DNA of 64,000 nucleotides from Sphingomonas koreensis. Lineage in GTDB: Bacteria; Pseudomonadota; Alphaproteobacteria; Sphingomonadales; Sphingomonadaceae. A program made the translations under genes and the position numbers. The DNA lies in the NCBI RefSeq assembly GCF_002797435.1, contig NZ_PGEN01000001.1, positions 1,430,501-1,494,500 on the forward strand, in the 5' to 3' direction. This document shows positions 46,681-54,806 of this stretch, in pieces (position 1 is the first letter of the stretch; each line of letters starts with the position of its first letter). The notes beneath the pieces are model-generated. The model searched no databases, was not told the DNA's origin, and saw nothing but the letters and a program-made list of their open reading frames with translations.

Positions 46681-47430
46681 TCAGATTCCCGCATACCATT
46701 CATAGTCGGCGATATCCTCCCACAGCCCGCCTTTTCCGCCATGGATCGCGTCGATCGATGCCACCGCTTCGATCCGCATCACATATTTGGCGTGCTTGTA
46801 ACCCAGTTGGCGCTCGACCCGCAGGCGCAGCGGCGCACCATGCTCGACCGGGAGCGTGCGGTTGTTCATCGCCCAGGCGAGGATGGTCTGCGGGTGGAAC
46901 GCGTCGATCAGGTCGATCGATTCATAATAGGGCCGGCCATAAAGCGTGTCGGCGCAATGGAAGACCAGGAAGCGCGCGCTGTCCTTCAGCCCCGCAAGGT
47001 CCAGAACCGTCGACAGCTTTGGCCCATGCCATTTGCCGATCGCGCTCCAGCCCTCGACGCAATCGTGGCGGGTGATCTGCACGCGTTGCGGCAGCGACCG
47101 GATATCGGCCAGCGAAAGGCTGAGCGGCCGGGTCACCAGCCCGTCCACGCGCAACCGCCAGTCGGCGAAATTGCCGCGCATCAGCGCGCGATAGGCCGGA
47201 TCGGCCGGGAACAGCGAGCCGTTGGCGCGGAAACGCGGCGACAGGTCAGCCTCCGAAAACTCGCGCGCCAGCGCGTTGCGGTCGGTGATCGCGCGCTGCA
47301 GGCTCTTGTGCACCGCCTCGGCCTTGAACAGGAGGTCGCGGCCCGCCGCGCTGTTGCCGATCCGGTCGCACCCGGCGACCAGCCCGCCGGCCCCGGCGAT
47401 CAGCAGCGAACGGCGGGTGATCAGGCTCAT
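46681..47430 (-). CDS. Tat-targeted molybdopterin-dependent oxidoreductase
   Basis: A 249-residue protein of the sulfite-oxidase/MsrP fold. The start MSLITRRSLLIAGAGGLVAGC has a twin-arginine-like RRSLL followed by a lipobox (LVAGC), so it may be a Tat-exported lipoprotein. The cofactor Cys lies in ITRHDCVEGWSAIGKW, followed by DLIDAFHPQTILAWAMNN and RLRVERQLGYKHAKYVMRIE, all typical of the Moco domain. The ATG overlaps the stop of the upstream cytochrome b gene by 4 bp, so the cytochrome is the likely electron partner. Substrate unknown. Confidence 0.88.
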   Translation of the reverse strand: MSLITRRSLLIAGAGGLVAGCDRIGNSAAGRDLLFKAEAVHKSLQRAITDRNALAREFSEADLSPRFRANGSLFPADPAYRALMRGNFADWRLRVDGLVTRPLSLSLADIRSLPQRVQITRHDCVEGWSAIGKWHGPKLSTVLDLAGLKDSARFLVFHCADTLYGRPYYESIDLIDAFHPQTILAWAMNNRTLPVEHGAPLRLRVERQLGYKHAKYVMRIEAVASIDAIHGGKGGLWEDIADYEWYAGI

Positions 47431-48149
47431 TCCGGCACCTTCCACTTGCCGGTGATCATCGACCGCACCTCGTTCCACGCCCCCGCGAGAATGACCAGCG
47501 CAAGGTGGACGACGATGAACATCGCCAGCAGCATCGCGACGATGAAATGGATCGACCGCGCGCTCTGCCGCCCGCCAAAGAGATCGATCAGCCAGGGCCA
47601 GGCCGCGTTCATCCCCGGCGACATGGCCAGGCCCGTGAAGATCACCAGCGGCAGCAGCACGAAGATCACCGCCGCGTACGACAGTTTCTGCAGCCCGTTA
47701 TAGGCGCGCGGATTCGCCGGATCGTGGAAGCGCAGCGCGGCATGTGCCCTCACCTCTTCGGCGAGATGCGCGGGCGTCAGCTCCTTCGCCCGCACGCGCA
47801 GGTCGTGCTGGAAATGGCGGTTGAGCAGGCTCATCAGCATGAACGCGAGCAGCGCGAAGGCGAGCACCAGCGCGAAGAACAGATGCCAGCGCCGCGCCAG
47901 CGCAAGATTGTAGGTCGATGGGATGGTCAGCCATCCGGGCACCCGCCCGCCCTCGAATATCCACGCGACGCGGAACCAGGGCTGGTCGTAGTTCGCACCA
48001 TATTGGCCCCAATAGAGCTGGCCATGCGCGTTGAGGATCATCAGGCCGCTGCCCAGCAGCACGATCACGCTGATCGCGGTGATCCAGTGCCAGAGGCGCG
48101 TGGTCAGCGCGTGGCGGCGAATCACAATTGGCGTTTCGGGTTCGGCCAT
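47427..48149 (-). CDS. Cytochrome b561-type membrane subunit
   Basis: A 240-residue di-haem cytochrome b of the thiosulfate reductase/Ni-Fe hydrogenase type. Four to five helices are seen: HALTTRLWHWITAISVIVLLGSGLMI (haem His), WHLFFALVLAFALLAFMLM, KLSYAAVIFVLLPLVIFTGLAM, and SARSIHFIVAMLLAMFIVVHLALVIL with haem histidines. It is first in a two-gene unit with the Moco protein (4-bp overlap) and would pass electrons between quinol and the periplasmic enzyme. The start MAEPETP is at 48149. Confidence 0.88.
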   Translation of the reverse strand: MAEPETPIVIRRHALTTRLWHWITAISVIVLLGSGLMILNAHGQLYWGQYGANYDQPWFRVAWIFEGGRVPGWLTIPSTYNLALARRWHLFFALVLAFALLAFMLMSLLNRHFQHDLRVRAKELTPAHLAEEVRAHAALRFHDPANPRAYNGLQKLSYAAVIFVLLPLVIFTGLAMSPGMNAAWPWLIDLFGGRQSARSIHFIVAMLLAMFIVVHLALVILAGAWNEVRSMITGKWKVPE

Positions 48150-48246
48150 GCACCTGACTACGCGCGTCGGCCGCAAAAGGTTACGGCCATGGCGGAGAAT
48201 CGCCGTTCCGCCGGCCCGGCGCAAGGCCGAACCGACGGAGGCTGTC

Positions 48247-48948
48247 TCAGGCGTGCTGGCGCAGGATTTCGGCCAGCGTCACTTCGCCCAGCATCGCGCC
48301 GCTGCCCGGCGGAGTCTCGCCGAACTCGCGCGCCTGAGCGAAGGCGACCGCGGGATCGGCCATCAGCCGCTCGATCAGCGCCTCGATCTTCGGATAAGCG
48401 CCGGGCTCCACCGCCTGGTGGAATTCACCCCAGCGGGCGACGCCGATGAACACGCCATCGGCCAGCGTCGGACGATCGCCGAGCAGATAGGGCCCGTCGC
48501 CGATCATCTCCTCCAGCCGCGCATGCCGGTCGTTGACCAGCCCGCGTGCGAACTGGCGCAGCGTCGCCTTGTACTCGGGATCGCCCCCTTCCATCTCAAG
48601 CGCCACCCAATAGGGCATGAAGGATCCGGTGAAGCCGGTGTTGATGAAGCCGATCAGCTGATGCATCCGGTCGGCCTGCGCCGTGCCGGGGTCGAAGCTG
48701 ACGCGACGCTCATGATCGCGCGCCTCGATCCAATGGGCGATCGCCATGGTCTCGGTCACCACGCGGCCGTCTTCGGTGATGAACACCGGGGTCTCGCCGC
48801 GCGGATTGAGGCGCAGATATTCGGGCGTCTTCATCTCGCTCAGCATGTCGACGCGGGACAGCCGATAGGGCTGGCCGAGCCATTCGAGCGAGGCGACAAG
48901 CCCCATCGAGCTTCCCAGCGGGAAGCCGTAAAGCAGGGTCGGTTCCAT
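48247..48948 (-). CDS. Glutathione S-transferase family protein
   Basis: A 233-residue GST-like protein. The thioredoxin-like N-terminal domain has LLYGFPLGSSMGLVASLEWLGQPYRLSRV and NPRGETPVFITEDGRVVTET, with a Ser in the catalytic region and the cis-Pro in TPVF. The all-helical C-terminal domain carries LLGDRPTLADGVFIGVARW, including the N-capping Asp. It is divergent from an HxlR-type regulator, which probably controls it; the substrate is not known. Confidence 0.87.
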   Translation of the reverse strand: MEPTLLYGFPLGSSMGLVASLEWLGQPYRLSRVDMLSEMKTPEYLRLNPRGETPVFITEDGRVVTETMAIAHWIEARDHERRVSFDPGTAQADRMHQLIGFINTGFTGSFMPYWVALEMEGGDPEYKATLRQFARGLVNDRHARLEEMIGDGPYLLGDRPTLADGVFIGVARWGEFHQAVEPGAYPKIEALIERLMADPAVAFAQAREFGETPPGSGAMLGEVTLAEILRQHA

Positions 48949-48974
48949 GATGTTCTCCGTGATCTTTGGGGGAT

Positions 48975-49025
48975 CACCGCGCGGTGTGACTGGCATTTAG
49001 GGACGTGCGCGCCCAAGTAAATTAC
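48975..49025. promoter_or_regulatory. Palindromes in the GST/HxlR divergent region
   Basis: CACCGC (48975-48980) abuts its complement GCGGTG (48981-48986), and GTAAATTAC (49017-49025) is a perfect 9-bp palindrome. Both lie in the 113-bp gap between the divergent gst and hxlR genes. HxlR-family dimers bind short A/T-rich palindromes in such gaps, so GTAAATTAC is the better candidate operator; the G+C palindrome is in the gst leader. Confidence 0.4.
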
Positions 49026-49061
49026 GCACAAAAATGTCACTTCTGGAGTGGAGCCGAAAAA

Positions 49062-49400
49062 ATGCAGGACGTGGTGTCGAACTGCCCGATCGAGGATGCG
49101 ATGCGCGTGCTGAGCGGCCGCTGGGCGACGTTGCTGCTCTATTATCTCAAGGACGGGCCGAAGCGCTTCAGCGAGCTGCAGCGCGACAACCCCAGCATCT
49201 CGCATCGCATCCTGACGCTCGAGCTGCGCAAGCTCGAGGAGGCCGGGCTGGTCGCGCGCACCGCCTATGAAGGCTTTCCGCTGCGCGTCGAATACAGCCT
49301 GAGCGCGCCGGGTGCCGAGTTGATGCCACTGATCGATGCGCTCGGCGACTGGTGGGCGGTCTCCTTCCCCCGTCGAAGGGAGCGCCGCGACGCGGCGTAG
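49062..49400 (+). CDS. HxlR-family transcriptional regulator
   Basis: A 112-residue winged-helix regulator with the family core CPIEDAMRVLSGRWATLLLYYLKDGPKRFSELQR, ISHRILTLELRKLEEAGLV and TAYEGFPLRVEYSLSAPG. The single N-terminal Cys (SNCPIED) matches the redox- or aldehyde-sensing Cys of many members. The ATG at 49062 has a GGAG 8 bp upstream and gives a normal length; the GTG at 49005 would add an odd leader and overlap the putative operator. Probably represses or activates the divergent gst gene and itself. Confidence 0.9.
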   Translation: MQDVVSNCPIEDAMRVLSGRWATLLLYYLKDGPKRFSELQRDNPSISHRILTLELRKLEEAGLVARTAYEGFPLRVEYSLSAPGAELMPLIDALGDWWAVSFPRRRERRDAA

Positions 49401-49433
49401 GGCATTGCGCAACAGGCGAATCCGGCCGCACTC

Positions 49434-49487
49434 TATCCTCCCCCGCCAGGGGGAGGTGGCATGCGAAGCATGACGGAGGGGGAGGAC
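49434..49487. repeat. Left inverted repeat of the DUF559 unit
   Basis: A 54-base element starting TATCCTCCCCCG; the inner palindrome CCTCCCCC-GCCA-GGGGGAGG is followed by CATGC-GAA-GCATG. The reverse complement of 49871-49922 matches it over nearly the full length, with a few differences around the second hairpin. It ends 4 bp before the DUF559 start codon. Confidence 0.8.
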
Positions 49488-49491
49488 GACA

Positions 49492-49923
49492 ATGCGCCTC
49501 AAGGGCACGGAACGCGGCCACCGCAACGCAAAGCGCCTCCGCGGGGAGATGACCCCGCCTGAGATCGCCCTGTGGCTGGCGCTGCGCGACAACGCCGCAG
49601 GTCTCCGGTTCCGCAGGCAGCATGCCGCCGGAAACTACGTCCTAGATTTCTACTGCGCGCCCGCGCGACTGGCGATCGAAGTCGACGGCGAATCGCATGA
49701 GCGGGGCGATCGCCCGCGGAACGACGCGATGCGCGACACCTGGCTCATATCGCGCGGCGTACGGGTGATGCGCTATCCGGCCCGCGAAGTGCTCGGCAAC
49801 CTTGAGGGCGTCATGCGGCACATCCTGGCACTCGCAATAGAGCGGCGGGACAATATCATGGCGGATCGCCGTCCGCCCCCTCCGTCACCTTCGGCGCCAC
49901 CTCCCCCTGGCGGGGGAGGATAA
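49492..49923 (+). CDS. DUF559-family protein, predicted PD-(D/E)XK-like endonuclease fold
   Basis: A 143-residue protein. RLRGEMTPPEIALWLALRDN, LRFRRQHAAGNYVLDFYCAPARLAIEVDGESHERGDRPR and GVRVMRYPAREVL are the DUF559 pattern, with the D in VLDFYC, the E of IEVDG and the following Asp as likely metal ligands, as in Vsr-related nucleases. The gene begins 4 bp after one inverted repeat and its Pro/Gly-rich C-terminus and TAA stop are encoded within the other (49871-49922), so the reading frame and the repeat are physically joined. A solitary nuclease gene with its own flanking repeats suggests a mobile or selfish unit. Its biochemical role is unknown. Confidence 0.88.
   Translation: MRLKGTERGHRNAKRLRGEMTPPEIALWLALRDNAAGLRFRRQHAAGNYVLDFYCAPARLAIEVDGESHERGDRPRNDAMRDTWLISRGVRVMRYPAREVLGNLEGVMRHILALAIERRDNIMADRRPPPPSPSAPPPPGGGG
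49871..49922. repeat. Right inverted repeat of the DUF559 unit
   Basis: A 52-base element in reverse orientation to the left copy, ending GGGGGAGGATA. It carries the same GGGGGAGG-type hairpin. It overlaps the last 17 codons and most of the stop codon of the DUF559 gene. No clear target-site duplication flanks the pair. Confidence 0.8.
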
Positions 49924-49961
49924 TGAAAGGTCAGCTATCAGGTCACCAGCACGCCCCCGCC

Positions 49962-50720
49962 CTACCCGTACGCCCGCACAAAGAAGATCACCGTCGTCGT
50001 CGCCGTCACCAGCAGCGTCCACACCCGCACCGCCCGCGCCGACAGCCGTTTCCCGATCGCGGCCCCCGCCCAGCCGCCGATCACCGATCCTGCCAGCATC
50101 GGCAGGCACGCCCACCACCACACCATCGCAAAGGTGGTGAAGACGATCGCCGCGGCGAGGTTGGCGACCGACAGCATCAGCGTGCGGATCGCGAACAACT
50201 CACGCGGCTGGATATTGGCAAGCAGGCCATAGACCGCGGTGGTGATGAGGCCCACGCCGCCGCCGAAATAGCCGCCATAGACGCCCAGCACCGATTGCGC
50301 GCCGACCAGCGTCGGCCGGCCGATCGTCACCCGCGCGTGCAGCCAGTCCGCCGCGCTCCGCCCGAACAGCATCACGACGAAGGCGAACAGCAGCAGCCAG
50401 GGGACGATGATGTCGAACATGTCGCTCGGCGTCAGCACCAGCAACAGGCTGCCCGCGATCCCGCCGACAAAGGTGATCGCCGCCAGAACCACCACCGACA
50501 ACCCGGCCACCGGCCCCAGTTCGTCGCGAAAGCCCCAGGCGCTCGCCGCCGCGCCGGGCAGCAGCGCGACGTTGGAGGTGGCGTTGGCGATATTGGCGGG
50601 CAGCCCCAGCGCGATCAGCGCGGGCAGGGTCGCGAAGGATCCGCCGCCAGCAAGGCCATTCATCGCGCCCCCGACGACACCCGCGGCAGCGGCAAGCGCG
50701 AAGGAAGCGAGATCGACCAT
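49962..50720 (-). CDS. TauE/SafE-family sulfite exporter-like transporter
   Basis: A 252-residue membrane protein with about eight helices in two homologous halves. The family hallmarks are AAAGVVGGAMNGLAGGGSFATLPALIALG in helix 1 and the repeat YGGYFGGGVGLITTAVYG at the start of the second half. These carriers export small organic or inorganic anions such as sulfite or sulfoacetate. Start MVDLASFAL at 50720. It is divergent from the Rrf2 gene across 75 bp, so that regulator may also control it. Confidence 0.9.
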   Translation of the reverse strand: MVDLASFALAAAAGVVGGAMNGLAGGGSFATLPALIALGLPANIANATSNVALLPGAAASAWGFRDELGPVAGLSVVVLAAITFVGGIAGSLLLVLTPSDMFDIIVPWLLLFAFVVMLFGRSAADWLHARVTIGRPTLVGAQSVLGVYGGYFGGGVGLITTAVYGLLANIQPRELFAIRTLMLSVANLAAAIVFTTFAMVWWWACLPMLAGSVIGGWAGAAIGKRLSARAVRVWTLLVTATTTVIFFVRAYG

Positions 50721-50759
50721 CGCCGGGGCTAGAGCCCAACCCGCCGCCAAAGTCGAGCC

Positions 50760-50793
50760 TTGACACGCCGGCTTACACGCAACATCTAATGTT
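50760..50793 (+). promoter_or_regulatory. Promoter with overlapping operator for the Rrf2 gene
   Basis: A consensus -35 TTGACA (50760-50765) is followed after 19 bp by TCTAAT (50785-50790), one base from the -10 consensus. The -10 is inside the palindrome AACAT-CTA-ATGTT (50781-50793), which ends 2 bp before the ATG. A repressor bound here would block RNA polymerase, consistent with autoregulation by the Rrf2 protein. Confidence 0.55.
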
Positions 50794-50795
50794 AC

Positions 50796-51260
50796 ATGAA
50801 AAGAGACAGTCGCTTGTCGGGCGTGCTCCACGTCCTGTTGCACATGGCCGAGATGGACGGGCCGGTGACCTCCGAGGCACTCGCCCGCGCGATGCAGACC
50901 AACCCGGTCGTCATCCGCCGGATCATGGCGGGCTTGCGCGATCAGGGCTATGTCCGCGCCGAAAAGGGGCATGGCGGCGGCTGGACCATCGCATGCGATC
51001 TCGAGACGCTCACCCTGCGTAACATCTATGACGCGCTCGGCGCGCCCGGGCTGTTCGCGCTCGGCAACCGCACCGAATCCCCGGGCTGTCTGGTCGAACA
51101 GGCGGTCAATGCCGCGCTCGAACAGGCGTTCGGCGAGGCCGAGGCGCTGCTGCTCGCCCGGCTCGGCGACGTCACCCTCGCCGCGCTCAGCGCGGACTTC
51201 CACGAACGCCTCGCCGCGCATCGCGGCCCGCATCGACTGGAGGACGCCCATGCAGCATGA
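50796..51260 (+). CDS. Rrf2-family transcriptional regulator
   Basis: A 154-residue winged-helix regulator: [57 protein letters not shown] is the Rrf2 DNA-binding domain. Only two cysteines are present downstream (IACDLE and SPGCLVEQ), fewer than the three that hold the IscR/NsrR Fe-S cluster, so thiol-based sensing is more likely (YwnA-like). Its last 11 bp overlap the next gene, an FAD oxidoreductase, so regulator and enzyme are made together. The candidate operator is directly upstream. Confidence 0.9.
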   Translation: MKRDSRLSGVLHVLLHMAEMDGPVTSEALARAMQTNPVVIRRIMAGLRDQGYVRAEKGHGGGWTIACDLETLTLRNIYDALGAPGLFALGNRTESPGCLVEQAVNAALEQAFGEAEALLLARLGDVTLAALSADFHERLAAHRGPHRLEDAHAA

Positions 51261-52146
51261 CGTGATCGTGATCGGCGGCAGCTTCGCAGGCCTCGCCGCC
51301 GCGACCTATCTCGCGCGCGCCCGCCGCGACGTCGCGGTGATCGATGCGGATGAGCCGCGCAACCGCTTCGCCGCCGCCTCGCACGGCTTTCTGGGCCATG
51401 ACGGCAGCGATCCGCGCGCGATACTGGCCACCGCCCGCGCGCAGCTCGCCGCCTATCCCAGCGCGAGCCTCACTCAGGGCCGAGTCGCGGAGGTTCGCCG
51501 CAACGGCGACGGCTTTGCGGTCACGCTGGCGGACGGAAGCGAGCGCACCGCGCACAAGCTGATCCTCGCCTTTGGCATCCGCGATCGCTTGCCCTCGATC
51601 GACGGGCTCGCCGAACGCTGGGGGCACAGCGTGATCCACTGCCCCTATTGCCATGGCTATGAGTTTGCCGACAGGCCGCTCGGCATCCTCTATTCGTCCC
51701 CCCTGTCGTTCCATCATGCGCCGCTGATCGCCGAATGGGGCCCGGTCACGCTGTTCCTCAATGGCGCGCCCATGCCCGATGCCGAAGGCGCAGCGGACCT
51801 CGCCGCGCACGGCATCGCGCTTGAGCCGGCGCCGGTCGCCGCGCTGGCAGGTCCGGGCAAGTCGCTCAGCCATGTCGCGCTGGCCGATGGCAGGCAGATC
51901 GCGATCGAAGCCCTGTATGTCGCGCCGGAAATGGAGTTCGGCAGCCCGCTCGCGCACCAGCTCGGCTGCGCGCTCGAACAGACCCCGATGGGCCAAGTCA
52001 TCCGCACCGACGCGATGAAGCTGACCAGCGTGCCGGGCGTCTATGCCGCGGGCGATGTCGCGCGGATGCCGCACAGCGTGAGCTGGGCGGTCGCCGACGG
52101 TGTCACCGCAGGCACCGCCGCGCACCGGGCACTGGTGTTTGGCTGA
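51250..52146 (+). CDS. Thioredoxin-reductase-like FAD/NAD(P) oxidoreductase
   Basis: A 298-residue flavoprotein with the N-terminal dinucleotide motif [28 protein letters not shown], the redox-type pair CPYC in HCPYCHGYE (about residues 130-133), and the second FAD motif [10 protein letters not shown]. The layout is that of low-molecular-weight thioredoxin reductases and related small-molecule disulfide oxidoreductases. The NADPH-binding GxGxxA motif is weak ([11 protein letters not shown]), which resembles the ferredoxin- or O2-dependent relatives. The 11-bp overlap with the Rrf2 gene points to control by that regulator. Confidence 0.88.
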   Translation: MQHDVIVIGGSFAGLAAATYLARARRDVAVIDADEPRNRFAAASHGFLGHDGSDPRAILATARAQLAAYPSASLTQGRVAEVRRNGDGFAVTLADGSERTAHKLILAFGIRDRLPSIDGLAERWGHSVIHCPYCHGYEFADRPLGILYSSPLSFHHAPLIAEWGPVTLFLNGAPMPDAEGAADLAAHGIALEPAPVAALAGPGKSLSHVALADGRQIAIEALYVAPEMEFGSPLAHQLGCALEQTPMGQVIRTDAMKLTSVPGVYAAGDVARMPHSVSWAVADGVTAGTAAHRALVFG

Positions 52147-52155
52147 CGCACCCGC

Positions 52156-52584
52156 TCAGCCCGGCAGTGGCATCCGCCAATGCAGCACGTCGCCCCGCAC
52201 GGTCAGGGTGAAGCCGTATCGCCCGAAGAAGCGCCCCGCGGCGGGATTGTCCGCCAGCGTCTCGAGCCAAAGCGCAGACAGACCCGTCGCCCAGGCCCAG
52301 TTCCGCGCTTCGTCAAGCAAGCGGCGCCCCAGGCCCTGCCCCCGGTAGCCGCGGTCGATCTCGATGCGACGCATCTCCGCCGAAGCGCCATCGGACAGGC
52401 AGGCGAGATAGCCCGCGACGCGACCGTCGGTGCGCGCAACCGCGATCATCCGCCCCGACCGGGGAACCGCAAGCGCGCTGTCGAACGGATAGGCGCCGAC
52501 CGCCGGATCGAAGCTGAAATCGCACTGCGCGAGCATCGCCGGATCGATCGTCGCGATCCGTTCGATCCCGACGCCGGCGCTCAA
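52156..52584 (-). CDS. GNAT-family N-acetyltransferase
   Basis: A 142-residue acetyltransferase: [48 protein letters not shown] with the acetyl-CoA loop RGQGLGRR, and [18 protein letters not shown]. The proposed start is a TTG at 52584 that overlaps the rlmN TGA; conserved-looking residues ([12 protein letters not shown]) precede the first ATG at 52536. If the ATG is used the protein has 126 residues. Substrate unknown. Confidence 0.8.
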   Translation of the reverse strand: MSAGVGIERIATIDPAMLAQCDFSFDPAVGAYPFDSALAVPRSGRMIAVARTDGRVAGYLACLSDGASAEMRRIEIDRGYRGQGLGRRLLDEARNWAWATGLSALWLETLADNPAAGRFFGRYGFTLTVRGDVLHWRMPLPG

Positions 52585-53789
52585 CCGAGCGCGGCCTGCT
52601 TCTCTTCGGCCAGCCGGTCGAGCTCGGCGCGCGACTTCTTCTCCGCCGCGGTCTTGAGCTGACCGCACGCGGCGTCGATGTCGCGGCCGCGCGGGGTGCG
52701 GGCGGGCGCGGAGATGCCGGCGCCGAACACGATCTCCTGAAACGCACGGATGCGCTCGGGCGTCGAGCATTCATACGGCGCGCCGGGCCAGGGATTGAAC
52801 GGGATCAGGTTGACCTTGGCGGGCAGCTTGTACTGCTTGATCAGCCGAACCAGCTCGCGCGCGTCGTCGTCGCTGTCGTTCTTGTCCTTGAGCATCACAT
52901 ATTCGAACGTGATGCGTCGCGCGTTGTTCGCACCGGGATAATCGGCGCAGGCCTGGAGCAGTTCCTCGATGCCGAACTTGCGGTTCAGGGGCACGATCTC
53001 GTCGCGCACTTCCTTGGTCACCGCGTGCAGCGAGACCGCGAGGTTGACGCCGATCTCCTCGCCCGCGCGCTCCATCATCGGCACCACGCCGCTGGTCGAG
53101 AGCGTGATGCGGCGCTTGGAGAGCGCCAGGCCGTCGCCGTCCATCACGATCCTGAGCGCATCGCGGACATTGTCGAAATTGTAGAGCGGCTCGCCCATGC
53201 CCATCATCACGATGTTGGTGAGCATGCGCCCGTCGGGCTGGCTCGGCCATTCGCCGAGCGCGTCGCGCGCCAGCATCACCTGACCGACGATCTCGCCCGG
53301 CTCGAGATTGCGGACGAGGCGCATCGTGCCGGTGTGGCAGAAGCGGCAGTTGAGCGTACAGCCCACCTGGCTCGACACGCACAGGGTTCCGCGGTCGGCG
53401 TCGGGGATGAACACCATCTCGTAATCCTGCCCGTCGTCCGAACGGAGCAGCCATTTGCGCGTGCCGTCGGTCGAGACCTGCGCCTCGATCACCTCGGGAC
53501 GCGAGATCACGAAACGCTGCGCCAGCCAGGGCTGCATCGTCTTCGAGATGTCGGTCATCAGGCTGAAGTCGGTTACGCCGCGATTGTAGATCCAGTGCCA
53601 CAGCTGCTTGGCGCGCAATTTGGCCTGTTTTGGCTCGAGCTGAGAGGTCTCGAGCGCCATGCGCAGGTCCAGCTTGGACAGGCCGAGCAGGTCGATACGT
53701 CCATCGGCGCGCGGCTTCAGCGCACGCGGGACGGGCACGGGATCAATGTGCCCGGGAATGGGCATGGGGGCGGCCGAGGCTGTCTGCAT
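52581..53789 (-). CDS. rlmN: 23S rRNA/tRNA adenine-C2 methyltransferase RlmN
   Basis: Radical-SAM enzyme that methylates C2 of A2503 in 23S rRNA and A37 in some tRNAs. The 402-residue protein has the cluster motif CTLNCRFC (CX3CX2C), [10 protein letters not shown] before it, [29 protein letters not shown], and the methyl-carrying Cys in [13 protein letters not shown]. The ATG at 53789 gives [10 protein letters not shown]; the frame extends further upstream without family resemblance. The stop overlaps the GNAT gene start. Confidence 0.95.
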   Translation of the reverse strand: MQTASAAPMPIPGHIDPVPVPRALKPRADGRIDLLGLSKLDLRMALETSQLEPKQAKLRAKQLWHWIYNRGVTDFSLMTDISKTMQPWLAQRFVISRPEVIEAQVSTDGTRKWLLRSDDGQDYEMVFIPDADRGTLCVSSQVGCTLNCRFCHTGTMRLVRNLEPGEIVGQVMLARDALGEWPSQPDGRMLTNIVMMGMGEPLYNFDNVRDALRIVMDGDGLALSKRRITLSTSGVVPMMERAGEEIGVNLAVSLHAVTKEVRDEIVPLNRKFGIEELLQACADYPGANNARRITFEYVMLKDKNDSDDDARELVRLIKQYKLPAKVNLIPFNPWPGAPYECSTPERIRAFQEIVFGAGISAPARTPRGRDIDAACGQLKTAAEKKSRAELDRLAEEKQAALG

Positions 53790-53939
53790 CCGGCGCACAT
53801 AGGAGAAAACGGGCCGAAAATCCACTCCCCACCTTGCCGCGCCCACGGCTCGCCGCGTCGAACCGCGGTTGCCGCAACCAGTTTCGCCCTGAAACCATTG
53901 GCGTGGGGAAACCCGAGTTTTGCAACTGGAGAGTCTGTT

Positions 53940-54308
53940 ATGAAGTTTCGTCACGCTCTGATGCTGGCCGGCGCCACGCTGATCGCGACCCCTGCGCTGG
54001 CCCAGGACACTGCGGCACCCGCCGAATCGGCACCGCAGGCCTCGACCGCGGCACCATCGGCGGTCACCGATGCCGAGCTCAAGCTGTTCGCCAAGGCCGC
54101 CCTTGCAGTCGACAAGGTGAACAAGGACGCCGCCGTCCCCGCCGCCGACAAGCAGAAGAAGATGGCCGAAGCCGTAAGCGGCAGCGGTCTTCCCCCGGCG
54201 CGCTTCAACGAGATTGCGCAGGCGTCGCAGGCCGATCCGGCGCTTCAGCAGAAGGTTCAGGCGGCGATCGTCGCCGAACAGCAGGCGGGGACTACACCGA
54301 CCCAGTAA
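53940..54308 (+). CDS. Secreted DUF4168-like protein
   Basis: A 122-residue protein with a clear signal peptide ([21 protein letters not shown]) and an Ala/Pro-rich linker, then [55 protein letters not shown], the DUF4168 pattern of helices. The domain's role is not known. The gene is divergent from rlmN across 150 bp. A run of C (54311-54324) follows the stop. Confidence 0.8.
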   Translation: MKFRHALMLAGATLIATPALAQDTAAPAESAPQASTAAPSAVTDAELKLFAKAALAVDKVNKDAAVPAADKQKKMAEAVSGSGLPPARFNEIAQASQADPALQQKVQAAIVAEQQAGTTPTQ

Positions 54309-54341
54309 TCGTCCCCCCCCCCCCGGGTTGCGCGGACTGGC

Positions 54342-54806
54342 CTAGGGCCGCGCGCAGCCCAAGGCGGCGGCGTCGATCGCAGTGGCTGCGCCCTTGAGGG
54401 CGTAGGTATCTGCGAAGGCGCCGCCGCCTCTCGCCAGGCTTTCCACGCTCATGCTGCGGCTTGACCGCATCGCAGAGACGATCGCGGCGTCCGTGCGGGC
54501 GTCCGGCGCCCAGGCATCGTCCGGCCCGGCCATCAGCTCGAACCGCCGCTCCCCGACCGACAGCGTCACCTTGGCGCGCGGATCGCGCGTGCGGCTCAGG
54601 CGGATGTGCAGCTGGTTGCGGGCGGCCGTTCGCGGCCAGTTGGCGATGCTGGCGAACGCGCCCCGCGCATTCTGGGGCGGCTGGCTGATCGCATAGCAGC
54701 GCTGCGGCGCCGCATCGCGAAACGCGCCCCAGCTGTCGAACACGCCCAGCGATTCGCGGCCCTGCCCCTGGAGCGCGGCCAACAGGATGAGCGCGCCCGT
54801 AATCAC
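54342..54806 (-). CDS. Secreted IalB-like protein
   Basis: A 154-residue protein with a short hydrophobic N-terminus (MITGALILLAALQ) and a small beta-rich domain: GVFDSWGAFRDAAPQRCYAIS, IRLSRTRDPRAKVTLSVGERRFELM, and a final Cys (ALGCARP) that can pair with the first Cys. This is the layout of invasion-associated locus B proteins. Role outside pathogens is not known. The start overlaps the histidine phosphatase stop by 4 bp, so the two are one operon. Confidence 0.7.
   Translation of the reverse strand: MITGALILLAALQGQGRESLGVFDSWGAFRDAAPQRCYAISQPPQNARGAFASIANWPRTAARNQLHIRLSRTRDPRAKVTLSVGERRFELMAGPDDAWAPDARTDAAIVSAMRSSRSMSVESLARGGGAFADTYALKGAATAIDAAALGCARP

Noticed and set aside
54311..54324. 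C-rich run after the DUF4168-like gene as a regulatory signal
   Set aside because: Most likely a homopolymer tract (possibly length-uncertain in sequencing). It lies between stop codons and has no pairing or motif.
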